Of a DNA stretch of 19,764 bases, positions 7,604 through 15,975 are shown one piece after another. The first letter of the stretch is position 1, and the number at the start of each line of letters is the position of its first letter. Source of the DNA: Pseudomonadota bacterium (lineage in GTDB: Bacteria; Desulfobacterota; JADFVX01); the NCBI GenBank assembly GCA_015222555.1, contig JADFVM010000225.1, positions 1 to 19,764 of the forward strand. The letters run 5' to 3'. The notes under the pieces were generated by a model. The model was given only the letters and a program-made list of their open reading frames with translations. It was not told the DNA's origin and ran no database searches. The translations under genes were made by a program, and so were the position numbers.

Positions 7604-8080
7604 TTAGAACCTTCTTCGACCAAACATATAAGATAACATGTCAACATAATTCGTATTCATTCTTCTAACAATGGCGTCAACCTGGATAACAATGGTTTTC
7701 ATTATCTTGTAGGCTGCCTTCGGGTGACTATCCACAAATTCATCAAATTTGCCCTTTTCAATTTGAAGAATTCTGGTGCTGTGAACGGCAACAACAGTCG
7801 CTGAGTGTGGTCTTCCATCGAGAAAAGACATTTCCCCGAAGATATCACCTTCTTTCAAAAGGGCCAAAACCTGCTCAGTCCCCTCGGGGTCCTTCTTCGT
7901 CACTTTCACCTCACCGCTTTTAATCAGATAGAGTGTGTGTCCGTCTTGACTTTCCTCAAAGACCGATTTGTCGGCCATATAGTCTACTTCCGTGATAATT
8001 TCTCTCACAGCTTTCAACTCTTCTTCATTTAAGTAAGTAAAGAGAACCATCTTCTTTAAACTACTGAGTTCTTCTGACAT
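7604..8080 (-). CDS. Cyclic nucleotide-binding-domain (CRP-like effector domain) protein, no DNA-binding domain
   Basis: 158-residue soluble protein made of a single cNMP_binding (CAP effector) beta-barrel at about 12-125 followed by a helical tail. The phosphate-binding cassette reads FGEMSFLDGRPHSATVVA. E83 is in place, but the position normally Arg (PRSAT) is His92, with an Arg at 90. No helix-turn-helix follows, since the chain ends 30-40 residues after the barrel with a basic FGRRRF. It is therefore not a CRP/FNR transcription factor. It has the strongest ribosome site of this stretch (AAGGAGGAG). It sits 25 bases after nuoG and 2 bases before nuoH, so it is co-transcribed with complex I. 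A role as a regulatory or accessory protein of complex I is inference. The missing Arg makes cAMP/cGMP binding uncertain. Confidence 0.88.
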   Translation of the reverse strand: MSEELSSLKKMVLFTYLNEEELKAVREIITEVDYMADKSVFEESQDGHTLYLIKSGEVKVTKKDPEGTEQVLALLKEGDIFGEMSFLDGRPHSATVVAVHSTRILQIEKGKFDEFVDSHPKAAYKIMKTIVIQVDAIVRRMNTNYVDMLSYMFGRRRF

Positions 8081-8105
8081 TTACTCCTCCTTCACACTCT
8101 CAGGC

Positions 8106-10751
8106 TTATTTAGCCAATCGACCTAAAGTTTCTTGGTTTTTACCACCAAATAGTTTCCAGGATTCAAGCTCCGGATGATTAACAGGGACCACAACGACAC
8201 CGGGGAAAATCCTGTCAGTAAGAGAAACGGTCCCCTTAAGGGTGCCCTCTTTAGTCTCTACAGTAATTACATCTCCATCGGATAGGCCATGAGCAGCACC
8301 ATCGCTGGACTCAACCAGAATCCTGGGGCCCGGAGATAGCTCAAGCAGGCCTTCATCCCGCCAGGTCATACTTCCATTGAGGAACACATCCCTCCCGGGA
8401 ACAACCTGAAGCGGATAGTCCTTGTCTGCTGTTTTTTTATGACCAACAATTTCAACTGTTTTAAGCGCGGCCTGTTTTATACCGGACACATCACTCATCA
8501 GGCCATCACGACCTATAGCCTCTTGTGTAACAGCTGCATAATGGGGAACTGTTTTTGAAATTTCCTCTAAAACCTCGACCTCGCCGTCATCTACAATTCT
8601 AAGGTCGTCGTTAAAACAAAGGGCTGCCCCCATGCTTTGAGCCACATCACGAATAATCTGCCAATCCTTTCTGCCATCGACTCGCGGTTTCATTGATACA
8701 TCGAGAAGCTGCACTCTCCCCTCAAGGTTTGTTACCGTCCCTGACTTTTCAGCATAGGTGAGCGCCGGTAAAACAACGTCTGCCAGTTCAGCTGTTTTCG
8801 TCATGAAGAGGTCCTGCACAACAATAAAATCGAGTTTGTTCAATGCATTCTTTACTTTATCTTTATCAGAAGCCGTTTCCACAGGATCATCGCCCATCAC
8901 ATACAGGGCCTGCAGTTTTCCATCCGACGCTGCTGGCACCATTGCATTCCAATCAAGCCCCTTCTCCTGGGGGGCCTTCCCTGCCTCTTTACTGCCAACA
9001 GCAACGTAACCGGGCAGATAATCAGGCGCAATCCCCATATCCATGGAGCCGATGAGATTGCCTGATGCGGGCGAGAATATGGCCTGCCCCTTTTCACCCC
9101 TATAGCCAAGCAAAGAAAAGAGATTATATAAGGCCTCGACAATTTCTTCCGACTTTTCACCGGCAATAAAATCATCACCAAAGAGAACAACACCCTTTGA
9201 AGCTTCAGACAGGCTCCTGGCAGTAGACTCAATATCGTCAACGGCAAGGCCAGCCAAGACCTCAAGGTCTTTGAGATTGATGCCCTTAAGTCCCGCCTCA
9301 ACAACGTCCAGTTCTTTCTTTCTCTTCCCTCCGAAGGACTCACAATAAAGCTTACCATCAATAACTGCCCTGGTAAGCGCCCCAATGACGGTAAGCTCAG
9401 AACCTTTTACGTAGTTCAACCTTTTTTGCGCCGTCGTGTCCAGCAGCCTGTTTTCTCCGGCCATGGCCGTAATCAGATTTGCGCCACGCAATCTTGAAGC
9501 CATACCTGCATGCATGGAAACGATTGGTGTATCCGTACCCACTGAAGAGCCTAAGATAAGAATGCAGTCAGCTGTTTTTACCCACTGAACCTGCCCCCTC
9601 ATAGCGAGCAGTCTCAGTACTGAGCTACGGCTGAGGGAATAATCACCAGGGATTGCAATATTATTAGTTCCTATAACATTTCTGAAAAACTTCTGAAATA
9701 TAAAGTTGTCTTCATTGGAACAGATGCCGGATGTAATCCCGCCGATACTTTCAGCGCCCTTTTCGGCCTTGATAGAAGCAAGCTTGGATGCCACAAGAGA
9801 AAGGGCCTTCTCCCAAGTCGACTCCACCAGCCGGCCATTTTCCTTAACCATAGGGGCCTTAAGTCTTATGTCGCTGTTAATATAATGATAACCGTAACGC
9901 CCTCTGTCGCAGAGGCTTATTTCAGTAACGCCCTTACCATCAGAGGCGATATTTCTAAGTATTTTTACTTCTGTTTTTTCAAGGGCCGGCGTCTTTCCTA
10001 AATGTTGCGTTTGAAGCATATGGGTCGCCTTCTGACTCACATATTTACTTTCGGAAGTAATGCTGCAGCCGACAGAACAGTGAGGGCAGATCGTTTCCGT
10101 ACTAATGAGGTCCCAAACGCGCGACTTGAACCTGAAAAGGCTGCTCGTAAGGGCGCCCACGGGACAGAGCTGGACTGTATTTCCAATAAATTCACTTTCA
10201 ATGGGTGAATGATAAAAAGAACCCATTTCGAGGGCATTTCCCCTATTTAATTCCGTAATGGCAAAGTCGCCCGAGACCTCTTCACAATATCTGGAGCATC
10301 GCCGGCACGCGATACAACGGTTTATCTCCTTTGTCATGGTGGAGCCCATGTCTCTTTTATCAAAGGTCCTCTTCTTCCACCTGTATCGTCCACCGGGCTT
10401 GGCATACTTAAAGGTCAGATCCTGTAGATCGCACTCTCCTGCCTGATCGCAAACAGGACAATCAAGAGGATGGTTAATGAGAAGAAATTCAAGCTGTGAC
10501 GCCCTGGCTGATACAACATCGGGCGATTCAGTTTCGATCTTCATGCCATCCATGACAGGTGTTGCGCATGAAGCCTGAAGCTTTCTCATCCCCTCAATTT
10601 CCACCAGACACATCCTGCATGAGGCCAGCGTGCTTAACTTGGCATGATAACAGAAGGTAGGGATTTCGAAGCCAGCCTCTCTGGCAACATCGAGAATAAG
10701 CCTCCCGCCATCTACCTGTATCTCTTTTCCGTTAAGTGTAACTAATGCCAT
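8106..10751 (-). CDS. nuoG: NADH-quinone oxidoreductase subunit G (NuoG)
   Basis: 881-residue iron-sulfur subunit of the peripheral arm. Domains in order: a [2Fe-2S] ferredoxin domain with N1b ligands C34, C45, C48 and C62; a His-Cys3 [4Fe-4S] N5 site at H94, C98, C101 and C107; N4 at C146, C149, C152 and C196; then a molybdopterin-oxidoreductase-like domain to about 740 and a C-terminal dinucleotide-binding-like barrel (about 780-875). The N7 site CPHCSVGC (C222, C225, C229) is present with the fourth Cys in SLCDRGRYG (C281), 51 residues on. That is longer than the roughly 27-residue gap I recall for E. coli. ATG 10751 is preceded by AGAGGA about 5 bases upstream and lies 21 bases after nuoF. 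In complex I this domain no longer binds molybdenum; the family is structural and electron-carrying. Confidence 0.97.
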   Translation of the reverse strand: MALVTLNGKEIQVDGGRLILDVAREAGFEIPTFCYHAKLSTLASCRMCLVEIEGMRKLQASCATPVMDGMKIETESPDVVSARASQLEFLLINHPLDCPVCDQAGECDLQDLTFKYAKPGGRYRWKKRTFDKRDMGSTMTKEINRCIACRRCSRYCEEVSGDFAITELNRGNALEMGSFYHSPIESEFIGNTVQLCPVGALTSSLFRFKSRVWDLISTETICPHCSVGCSITSESKYVSQKATHMLQTQHLGKTPALEKTEVKILRNIASDGKGVTEISLCDRGRYGYHYINSDIRLKAPMVKENGRLVESTWEKALSLVASKLASIKAEKGAESIGGITSGICSNEDNFIFQKFFRNVIGTNNIAIPGDYSLSRSSVLRLLAMRGQVQWVKTADCILILGSSVGTDTPIVSMHAGMASRLRGANLITAMAGENRLLDTTAQKRLNYVKGSELTVIGALTRAVIDGKLYCESFGGKRKKELDVVEAGLKGINLKDLEVLAGLAVDDIESTARSLSEASKGVVLFGDDFIAGEKSEEIVEALYNLFSLLGYRGEKGQAIFSPASGNLIGSMDMGIAPDYLPGYVAVGSKEAGKAPQEKGLDWNAMVPAASDGKLQALYVMGDDPVETASDKDKVKNALNKLDFIVVQDLFMTKTAELADVVLPALTYAEKSGTVTNLEGRVQLLDVSMKPRVDGRKDWQIIRDVAQSMGAALCFNDDLRIVDDGEVEVLEEISKTVPHYAAVTQEAIGRDGLMSDVSGIKQAALKTVEIVGHKKTADKDYPLQVVPGRDVFLNGSMTWRDEGLLELSPGPRILVESSDGAAHGLSDGDVITVETKEGTLKGTVSLTDRIFPGVVVVPVNHPELESWKLFGGKNQETLGRLAK

Positions 10752-10772
10752 CTAATCCTCTAAAAACTTCTA

Positions 10773-12038
10773 TTAAGAAGCGACCAAACAGGTTTTGTTT
10801 TTAATGTGATGCTCAAATTCATCTCTAAATTTGTCAATAGCGCCCCTTACCATCATGGAAGCGCCATCACCTAAGGGACAAAAAGTTTTACCAAAAATAT
10901 TTAAGGCCACATCATACACAAGATCGATATCTCCATCCTGCCCCTTGCCAGCTTCTATATCATCAATAATTTTTGCCATCCAGGTACATCCTTCCCGGCA
11001 GGGCGTACACTTGCCACATGATTCATGGGCAAAAAACCTGGCCAGAATTAATATGGATTTAACAATACAGGATGTCTCATCCATGACGATGATAGCGCCG
11101 GAGCCCATCATTGAACCGATGGCCGCAACGGAGTCGTAATCCATCTTTACATCAATCTCGTCGGGCTTTAAAACTGGCGTCGATGCACCGCCGGGAATGA
11201 CAGCTTTAAGCTTCTTGCCACCCTTGATACCACCGGCATGTTCGTAGATAATCTCTCTGAGTGGCGTACCCATGGGCAATTCATAGGAACCCGGCTTTTC
11301 TACATGGCCACTCACATTAAATATCTTCATACCCGGTGATTTTTCAGGGCCGATCTTTCCGAATGCAGCGCCACCATTCCTTACAATAAAAGGCACACTG
11401 GCCAGCGTTTCTACATTGTTCACGATGGTGGGGCCATTATAAAGACCCGCTATAGCCGGGAAAGGTGGCTTTATCCTCGGCATACCCCGCTTGCCTTCAA
11501 TGGAGTCAATAAGCGCTGTTTCCTCACCACAGATATAAGCGCCGGCGCCACGGTGAACGTAAATATCATAGTCGAAACCTTTACCCAATATGTTCTTGCC
11601 GAGAAAACCTTTTTCATAGGCCTCTTCTATCGCCTTTTCCAGCCTTTTAACGCCAAAGAAAAACTCACCGCGAATATAGATGTAGCCTGCCGTAGCGCCG
11701 ATGGCAAAGCCGGCAATAATAATCCCTTCCAGAAGCAGGTGAGGATCTTTTTCGATAATAACACGGTCCTTAAAAGTTCCCGGCTCACCTTCATCAGCGT
11801 TACAACAGACATATTTAGGCTTATCCGAAATCTTGGGGATGAAGCTCCACTTTAGACCCGTGGGGAATCCAGCGCCACCCCGACCCCTGATGCCGGAGGC
11901 TTTCATCTCATCAATCACCTCGTCAGGCGTCATGGAAAGGGCCTTTTTCAGGCTTTCGTACCCCCCGTTTTTCAGGCTGCCTTCTATAGTATACTGCCTG
12001 GGATCTTCTACATTTTTACAGGTAACTTTTTCTTGCAT
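10773..12038 (-). CDS. nuoF: NADH-quinone oxidoreductase subunit F (NuoF), NADH/FMN/[4Fe-4S] subunit
   Basis: 421-residue catalytic subunit that oxidises NADH through FMN and cluster N3. The FMN/NADH glycine-rich motif GRGGAGFPTGLKW is at 52-64. The second nucleotide motif GAGAYICGEETALIDSIEG is at 164-182. The N3 ligands are C341, C344 and C347 in ESCGKCTPCREG, with C387 in TFCPLGDG. The N-terminus lacks the thioredoxin-like extension seen in HydB/NfnB-type relatives, which fits true NuoF. It starts 5 bases after nuoE at ATG 12038, with only a weak upstream ribosome site, so coupling to nuoE translation is likely. Confidence 0.97.
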   Translation of the reverse strand: MQEKVTCKNVEDPRQYTIEGSLKNGGYESLKKALSMTPDEVIDEMKASGIRGRGGAGFPTGLKWSFIPKISDKPKYVCCNADEGEPGTFKDRVIIEKDPHLLLEGIIIAGFAIGATAGYIYIRGEFFFGVKRLEKAIEEAYEKGFLGKNILGKGFDYDIYVHRGAGAYICGEETALIDSIEGKRGMPRIKPPFPAIAGLYNGPTIVNNVETLASVPFIVRNGGAAFGKIGPEKSPGMKIFNVSGHVEKPGSYELPMGTPLREIIYEHAGGIKGGKKLKAVIPGGASTPVLKPDEIDVKMDYDSVAAIGSMMGSGAIIVMDETSCIVKSILILARFFAHESCGKCTPCREGCTWMAKIIDDIEAGKGQDGDIDLVYDVALNIFGKTFCPLGDGASMMVRGAIDKFRDEFEHHIKNKTCLVAS

Positions 12039-12043
12039 AGTTT

Positions 12044-12508
12044 TTAATCCAGGCTGTCCAGGAGTTTATCAATTTTTTCTTCAGTCAGGTTTTCATGATA
12101 TTCATCATTGAGCTGCAACATGGGCGCCGTATCACAGGAGCCGAGACATTCAACAGTAGAGAGAGTGAACTTTTTGTCACTACTCGTCTCCCCGGTCTTA
12201 ATGTTAAGCTTCTTTGAAATATAATTAATTACGTGCTCCGCGCCCAAAAGCGAACAGGACAGGTTTGCACAAACCTGAACATGATACTTTCCAACAGGTT
12301 TTTTGTTGTACATTGTATAAAATGTTGCCGATTCATAAACCTGGGTGGGAGGAATGGCAAGCACCTTCGCGATCTCAGCCATCGCTTCCTTCGTTACCCA
12401 GCCTTGCTCCTCCTGAGCAATAAATAACGAAGGCAGAACAGCGCTGCGCTTCGTAGGATACTTCTTTTGAACTTCTTCTATTTTCTTAATGGCAGCTTGA
12501 GACAGCAT
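12044..12508 (-). CDS. nuoE: NADH-quinone oxidoreductase subunit E (NuoE), [2Fe-2S] thioredoxin-like
   Basis: 154-residue subunit carrying cluster N1a, which forms the NADH-oxidising tip with NuoF. The ligands are visible as C80 and C85 (VCANLSCSLLGA) and C121 and C125 (VECLGSCDTAP), the standard C-x4-C...C-x3-C spacing. The N-terminal helical part with QEEQGWVTKEAMAEIA and YESATFYTMYN is typical. ATG 12508 has AGGGGAAA just upstream and lies 14 bases after nuoD. Confidence 0.97.
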   Translation of the reverse strand: MLSQAAIKKIEEVQKKYPTKRSAVLPSLFIAQEEQGWVTKEAMAEIAKVLAIPPTQVYESATFYTMYNKKPVGKYHVQVCANLSCSLLGAEHVINYISKKLNIKTGETSSDKKFTLSTVECLGSCDTAPMLQLNDEYHENLTEEKIDKLLDSLD

Positions 12509-12522
12509 TTTCCCCTATAACC

Positions 12523-13737
12523 TTATTTATCAGTTTCACCCATAACAGGATCAAGACTTCCGATTACAGCAACAACATCCGCTATGAGTTCATCTTTACA
12601 CATGGTGTTAAGTGACTCCAGATTTACAAAGGAGGGCGACCTGATTTTTAACCTGTAGGGCTTGCCACCCCCATCGCTGACAAGATACATGCCCAGCTCA
12701 CCTTTCGGTGACTCAAGGCCGAAATAAACTTCACCCTTGGGCGGCGTGATCCCATGCATAACGAGCTTAAAGTGGTGAATCATGGACTCCATGTCCGTTT
12801 TCACCTTATCCCTGTCTGGAAAACTGTATTTCGTCTCCTGCGCAATAAAAGGACCTTCAGGCATCTGATCAAGACACTGGCGAATGATTTTAATGCTTTC
12901 CCTCATCTCCCAGATCCTTATGATATACCGATCGAAGACGTCTCCATTTTCTCTCAAGGGGACCCTGAAATCCAACTTATCGTATACCAGGTAGGGCTCA
13001 TCCCTTCTCAAGTCTCTGTTCACACCGGCCGCCCTTAGGTTTGGACCGCCAAGACCGAGGGCAATGGCATCTTTTGCCGAGATTTTCCCAACATCCTTTG
13101 TTCTTTTAAGCCAGATCCTGTTATTGGTCAGAAGCTGCTCGTATTCTGCCAGACCTTTGGGGAGATAGTCTATAAATTCGCGGCATTTTTTCAGGAACAT
13201 CTCCGTAGCGTCACCACTGACACCACCGATACGCATATAGTTGACAGTCATTCTGGAACCGCAGATCATCTCAAAGAGGTCGAGAACCATTTCCCTGTCC
13301 CTGAACCCGTAAAGGAGCACTGTCATCGCCCCGAGGTCAAGGGCGCTCGCTCCAATAGCAACAATATGGCCTGCGATACGGCTCAACTCTGCGCAGATAA
13401 CCCTGATATATTGGGCCCTTTCAGGCGCCTCCAGATCAAGCAGTTTTTCAACGGCCATTACATAAGACAGGTTATTAGACATACCCGCCATGTAATCAAG
13501 CCTGTCCGTATAGGGGATGAAGCTGTGATAATTTCTACTTTCGGCTATCTTCTCAACGCCCCTGTGCAGATAACCGATAATGCACTCGGCATTAAGAACC
13601 CTTTCACCGGAAAGTGTCAGGACAATCCTCAGAACACCATGGGTACTCGGATGCTGAGGCCCCATATTGAGGGTCATCTCCCGCGTTTCTATCTTCCCTG
13701 CGTCAGGACCGACTATTTCAACCGCTTCATTCGCCAA
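12523..13737 (-). CDS. nuoD: NADH-quinone oxidoreductase subunit D (NuoD, 49-kDa subunit)
   Basis: 404-residue subunit that lines the quinone-reduction pocket with NuoB and is related to [NiFe]-hydrogenase large subunits. The motif MTLNMGPQHPSTHGVLR contains H29 and H33, and PYTDRLDYMAGM (75-86) holds the conserved quinone-pocket tyrosine region. The C-terminal half has PKGEVYFGLESPKGELGMYLVSDG and ends with the LDPVMGETDK-type tail. The start is TTG at 13737, supported by AGAGGA 7 bases upstream; the next Met (residue 21) lies at the conserved MTLN and would remove the normal leader. nuoC ends 2 bases upstream. It is not fused to NuoC, unlike in E. coli. Confidence 0.97.
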   Translation of the reverse strand: MANEAVEIVGPDAGKIETREMTLNMGPQHPSTHGVLRIVLTLSGERVLNAECIIGYLHRGVEKIAESRNYHSFIPYTDRLDYMAGMSNNLSYVMAVEKLLDLEAPERAQYIRVICAELSRIAGHIVAIGASALDLGAMTVLLYGFRDREMVLDLFEMICGSRMTVNYMRIGGVSGDATEMFLKKCREFIDYLPKGLAEYEQLLTNNRIWLKRTKDVGKISAKDAIALGLGGPNLRAAGVNRDLRRDEPYLVYDKLDFRVPLRENGDVFDRYIIRIWEMRESIKIIRQCLDQMPEGPFIAQETKYSFPDRDKVKTDMESMIHHFKLVMHGITPPKGEVYFGLESPKGELGMYLVSDGGGKPYRLKIRSPSFVNLESLNTMCKDELIADVVAVIGSLDPVMGETDK

Positions 13738-13739
13738 GG

Positions 13740-14237
13740 CTATTCCTCTTCTCCAAAAGGTTGATATTCATCTTTATAACCTCTTTCCGGGAAATCTTTC
13801 CTGAGAGGATACCCCTTCCAGTCATCAGCCATATAAATTCGCCTGAGGTCAGGATGACCATCAAATCGAATCCCGAACATGTCAAAGGTTTCCCTCTCCG
13901 TCCAATCTGCCGTCGGCCAGACTGATGTGACAGAATCAACACTTTCTCCATCAGCCACCCTTGTTTTCACCCTTAACCTGTGTTTTCTGGCAATGGAGGA
14001 CATGTGATAAACCACCTCAAAACGAGGCTCATCAGGAAGATAGTCAACACCACATACATCGAGCAGATAATCGAAATCAAGCTCCTGATCATTCTTCAAA
14101 AAAGTGCACAGATCTTTAAGGCGTTCCTTTTGAATAACAACGGTATCATCATCCCTGAAACTGTGACTTTCAAGAATGGCATCACCGAACTTGTTCTTTA
14201 TTTTGCCAATAATGTCTATTTTGTTTAATTGCGTCAT
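13740..14237 (-). CDS. nuoC: NADH-quinone oxidoreductase subunit C (NuoC, 30-kDa subunit)
   Basis: 165-residue peripheral-arm subunit packed against NuoD and NuoB. The family signature near the C-terminus is visible: WTERETFDMFGIRFDGHPDLRRI followed by WKGYPLRKDFP. The N-terminal part (LDFDYLLDVCGVDYLPDEPRFEVVYHM) also fits. ATG 14237 lies 8 bases after the nuoB stop without an obvious ribosome site, so coupling with nuoB is likely. Length is typical for an unfused NuoC. Confidence 0.96.
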   Translation of the reverse strand: MTQLNKIDIIGKIKNKFGDAILESHSFRDDDTVVIQKERLKDLCTFLKNDQELDFDYLLDVCGVDYLPDEPRFEVVYHMSSIARKHRLRVKTRVADGESVDSVTSVWPTADWTERETFDMFGIRFDGHPDLRRIYMADDWKGYPLRKDFPERGYKDEYQPFGEEE

Positions 14238-14245
14238 TGATGAAT

Positions 14246-14734
14246 TTATTTCGATAGTTTTCTGAAGCTTGATTCTCTCTTGATCTTTTCCTGAAGCTGC
14301 AAAAATCCATACATGAGAGCATCAGGTCTTGGAGGACATCCGGGGACATACACATCTACAGGAACAACAAGATCGGCCCCCTGAACTACACTGTAGGTAT
14401 TAAAGATGCCGCCTGAAGATGCGCAGCTTCCCATGGAAACAACCCACCTCGGCTCTGCCATCTGATCATACAACCGCCTTAAAACAGGCGCCATCTTTTT
14501 ACAAAGCGTTCCGGCCACGACCATTACATCAGACTGCCTGGGTGACGGCCTGAACACCACGCCGAAGCGGTCAAAGTCGTATCGGGAACACCCTGAAGAG
14601 ATCATCTCAATAGCGCAACAGGCCAGGCCGAATGTCATTGGCCAGAGGGATGAACTGCGCCCCCAATTGATCACGGCATCTGCCGACGTAAAAAATACGT
14701 TATTTTCTAATTCCTTTTCCATTATTTCACCCAT
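14246..14734 (-). CDS. nuoB: NADH-quinone oxidoreductase subunit B (NuoB, PSST)
   Basis: 162-residue subunit carrying the terminal cluster N2, which donates electrons to quinone. The ligands are the tandem cysteines C39-C40 (LACCAIEM), C104 (MGSCASSGG) and C133 (PGCPPRPD). The conserved RRSSLWPMTFGL-type segment is present as GRSSSLWPMTFGL. Two starts are possible. ATG 14734 overlaps the nuoA stop by 13 bases and has AAGGGG upstream. ATG 14722 forms a TAATG junction with the nuoA stop. I keep the longer form because many relatives begin with a similar short MG-leader. The protein core is unaffected. Confidence 0.97.
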   Translation of the reverse strand: MGEIMEKELENNVFFTSADAVINWGRSSSLWPMTFGLACCAIEMISSGCSRYDFDRFGVVFRPSPRQSDVMVVAGTLCKKMAPVLRRLYDQMAEPRWVVSMGSCASSGGIFNTYSVVQGADLVVPVDVYVPGCPPRPDALMYGFLQLQEKIKRESSFRKLSK

Positions 14735-15099
14735 TCCAGCGCCCCTTTTGCCCAGGCATAGAAAAAACCGACAAGCAAAATGGCAATAAACAACACCATT
14801 TCAATAAAAGCAAACATACCTATCTTGTCGAGGACAACTGCCCAGGGGAATAAAAAAAGCGTTTCAACATCGAAGATAACAAAAAGAACAGCTATTATGT
14901 AGAACTGAACGGTGAACTTGCCAGCATCAGCTTCACCCTCAGGTTCAATACCGCATTCCCATGGACCGAGTTTTTCAGGATATTTGTTTTTAGGCTTGAG
15001 GATAACACCGGCCACAACAGCGCCGAAGGCAAACATGGCGGTTATCCCCATGACAATCATGACGGGGAGGTAATCTTGAAAGACGTTCACTTCAGGCAT
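14722..15099 (-). CDS. nuoA: NADH-quinone oxidoreductase subunit A (NuoA)
   Basis: 125-residue, three-helix membrane subunit (homologue of ND3). The first gene of the operon. The conserved loop KLGPWECGIEPEGEADAGKFTVQFYIIAVLFVIFDVETLFLFPWAV contains the family's switch-loop cysteine (ECG) and the acidic DVE motif. I place the start at ATG 15099 (MPEVNVFQDYLPV) because AGGAGTGA lies about 8 bases upstream. An in-frame GTG at 15111 would be 4 codons longer but falls inside that ribosome site. Promoter elements lie about 65-90 bases upstream. Confidence 0.96.
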   Translation of the reverse strand: MPEVNVFQDYLPVMIVMGITAMFAFGAVVAGVILKPKNKYPEKLGPWECGIEPEGEADAGKFTVQFYIIAVLFVIFDVETLFLFPWAVVLDKIGMFAFIEMVLFIAILLVGFFYAWAKGALEWVK

Positions 15100-15162
15100 A
15101 ATAAGAATCACTCCTGATAGAAATTTGACTTAAAATTGAGGTCGAATTCTGTGAGATGGTGT

Positions 15163-15191
15163 AATCTATTGCATCACTTAATTAATGTCAA
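15163..15191 (-). promoter_or_regulatory. Sigma-70-type promoter of the nuo operon
   Basis: On the minus strand a perfect TTGACA (15191-15186), a 17-base spacer and TAGATT (15168-15163) are seen. Transcription would start near 15156 and give a leader of about 57 bases before the nuoA ATG. No other strong promoter is visible before nuoA. Confidence 0.65.
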
Positions 15192-15446
15192 GAAAAAAGG
15201 TTCCTGGTTCCTGGATACTGTATACAATTTTAAAAAAGCAAACCTTGTTGTATCGCCCATCTAAGAACTTCTTGCAAAAAAACATCTTTTCCCGATGTAG
15301 CCAGAGAAGCCTCTGAACAATAAAAAAATGGTCCAGGCTGACGATCCACAATCTAACGAAAAGCTTCAAATATTTCATTACCCTAACTTAGCTTTCCAGT
15401 AACCTCAATGATTTCATTTTTTAATGATACACCCGACACACCTGAC

Positions 15447-15475
15447 TTGACAATTATCTCATTTGTGATTAAATT
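15447..15475 (+). promoter_or_regulatory. Sigma-70-type promoter of hsp20
   Basis: TTGACA (15447-15452), a 17-base spacer and TAAATT (15470-15475) lie 30 bases before the hsp20 ATG. There is no sigma-32-like CTTGAA/CCCCAT pair. I also see no long CIRCE-type inverted repeat, so heat regulation is not evident from this region. Confidence 0.6.
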
Positions 15476-15504
15476 CCTCTTAATAAAGATAAAAGGAGAA
15501 TATA

Positions 15505-15954
15505 ATGGCCATAGTTAAATGGGATCCTTTTCGAGACCTGCTTAGCTTAAGAGACAGAATGGACCGGCTATTTGATGACAGACTCTCAAGAATGAGAGGG
15601 CCAGAGGATGCCATACCGCATTCTGTATGGTCTCCGGCAGTTGACGTTTATGAAACGCCAGACAGCCTGGTATTAAAAGCAGAACTACCGGGCATTAAAA
15701 AAGAAGACGTCTCTGTCGAGGTAAAAGACAACACCCTTTCTCTAAAAGGGGAAAGAAAGTTCGAAAAAAACATAGAGGAAGAAAACTACCACAGGATGGA
15801 ACGAGCCTATGGCTCCTTCTATAGGCTGTTTTCTCTTCCCACAACTGTCGACCCGGACAAGATAAGAGCAAGTTTTAAAAACGGCGTCCTGGAAATAACT
15901 GTCCCAAAAATGGAAGCGGAAAGAACTAAACAGATAACCGTTGACATTGAGTAG
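15505..15954 (+). CDS. Small heat-shock protein, Hsp20/alpha-crystallin family
   Basis: 149-residue ATP-independent holdase chaperone of the IbpA/HspA family, cytoplasmic. The N-terminal arm WDPFRDLLSLRDRMDRLFDD (6-25) is typical. The alpha-crystallin domain spans about 42-135, from WSPAVDVYETPDSLVLKAELPG to FKNGVLEITVPK. The C-terminal I-x-V oligomerisation motif is present as ITV (144-146). AAAGGAG lies 7 bases before ATG 15505 and a clear promoter lies upstream. It is transcribed away from the nuo operon. The structured repeat begins about 20 bases after its stop. Confidence 0.95.
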   Translation: MAIVKWDPFRDLLSLRDRMDRLFDDRLSRMRGPEDAIPHSVWSPAVDVYETPDSLVLKAELPGIKKEDVSVEVKDNTLSLKGERKFEKNIEEENYHRMERAYGSFYRLFSLPTTVDPDKIRASFKNGVLEITVPKMEAERTKQITVDIE

Positions 15955-15975
15955 TACGTTTAACTTGTCATATTT

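Larger units (their letters stand above)
15112..15504. other. Divergent intergenic region between nuoA and hsp20
   Basis: 393 bases carry the outward-facing promoters of the nuo operon (minus) and hsp20 (plus). Between them, about 15192-15446 holds AT-rich sequence with a short tandem GGTTCCT-GGTTCCT (about 15199-15213). I see no convincing gene; a 66-codon minus-strand frame here would span the nuo -35 element. Confidence 0.7.

Noticed and set aside
7604..8080. CRP/FNR-type transcription factor controlling the nuo operon
   Set aside because: The protein ends without a helix-turn-helix domain.
8897..9385. 162-codon minus-strand frame inside nuoG
   Set aside because: It is a shifted frame within NuoG, whose own frame is intact and has all expected domains.
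15178..15378. 66-codon minus-strand frame between nuoA and hsp20
   Set aside because: It covers the nuo -35 element, has only a weak ribosome site, an unusual Phe/Leu/Lys-rich composition typical of translated AT-rich DNA, and no family I recognise.
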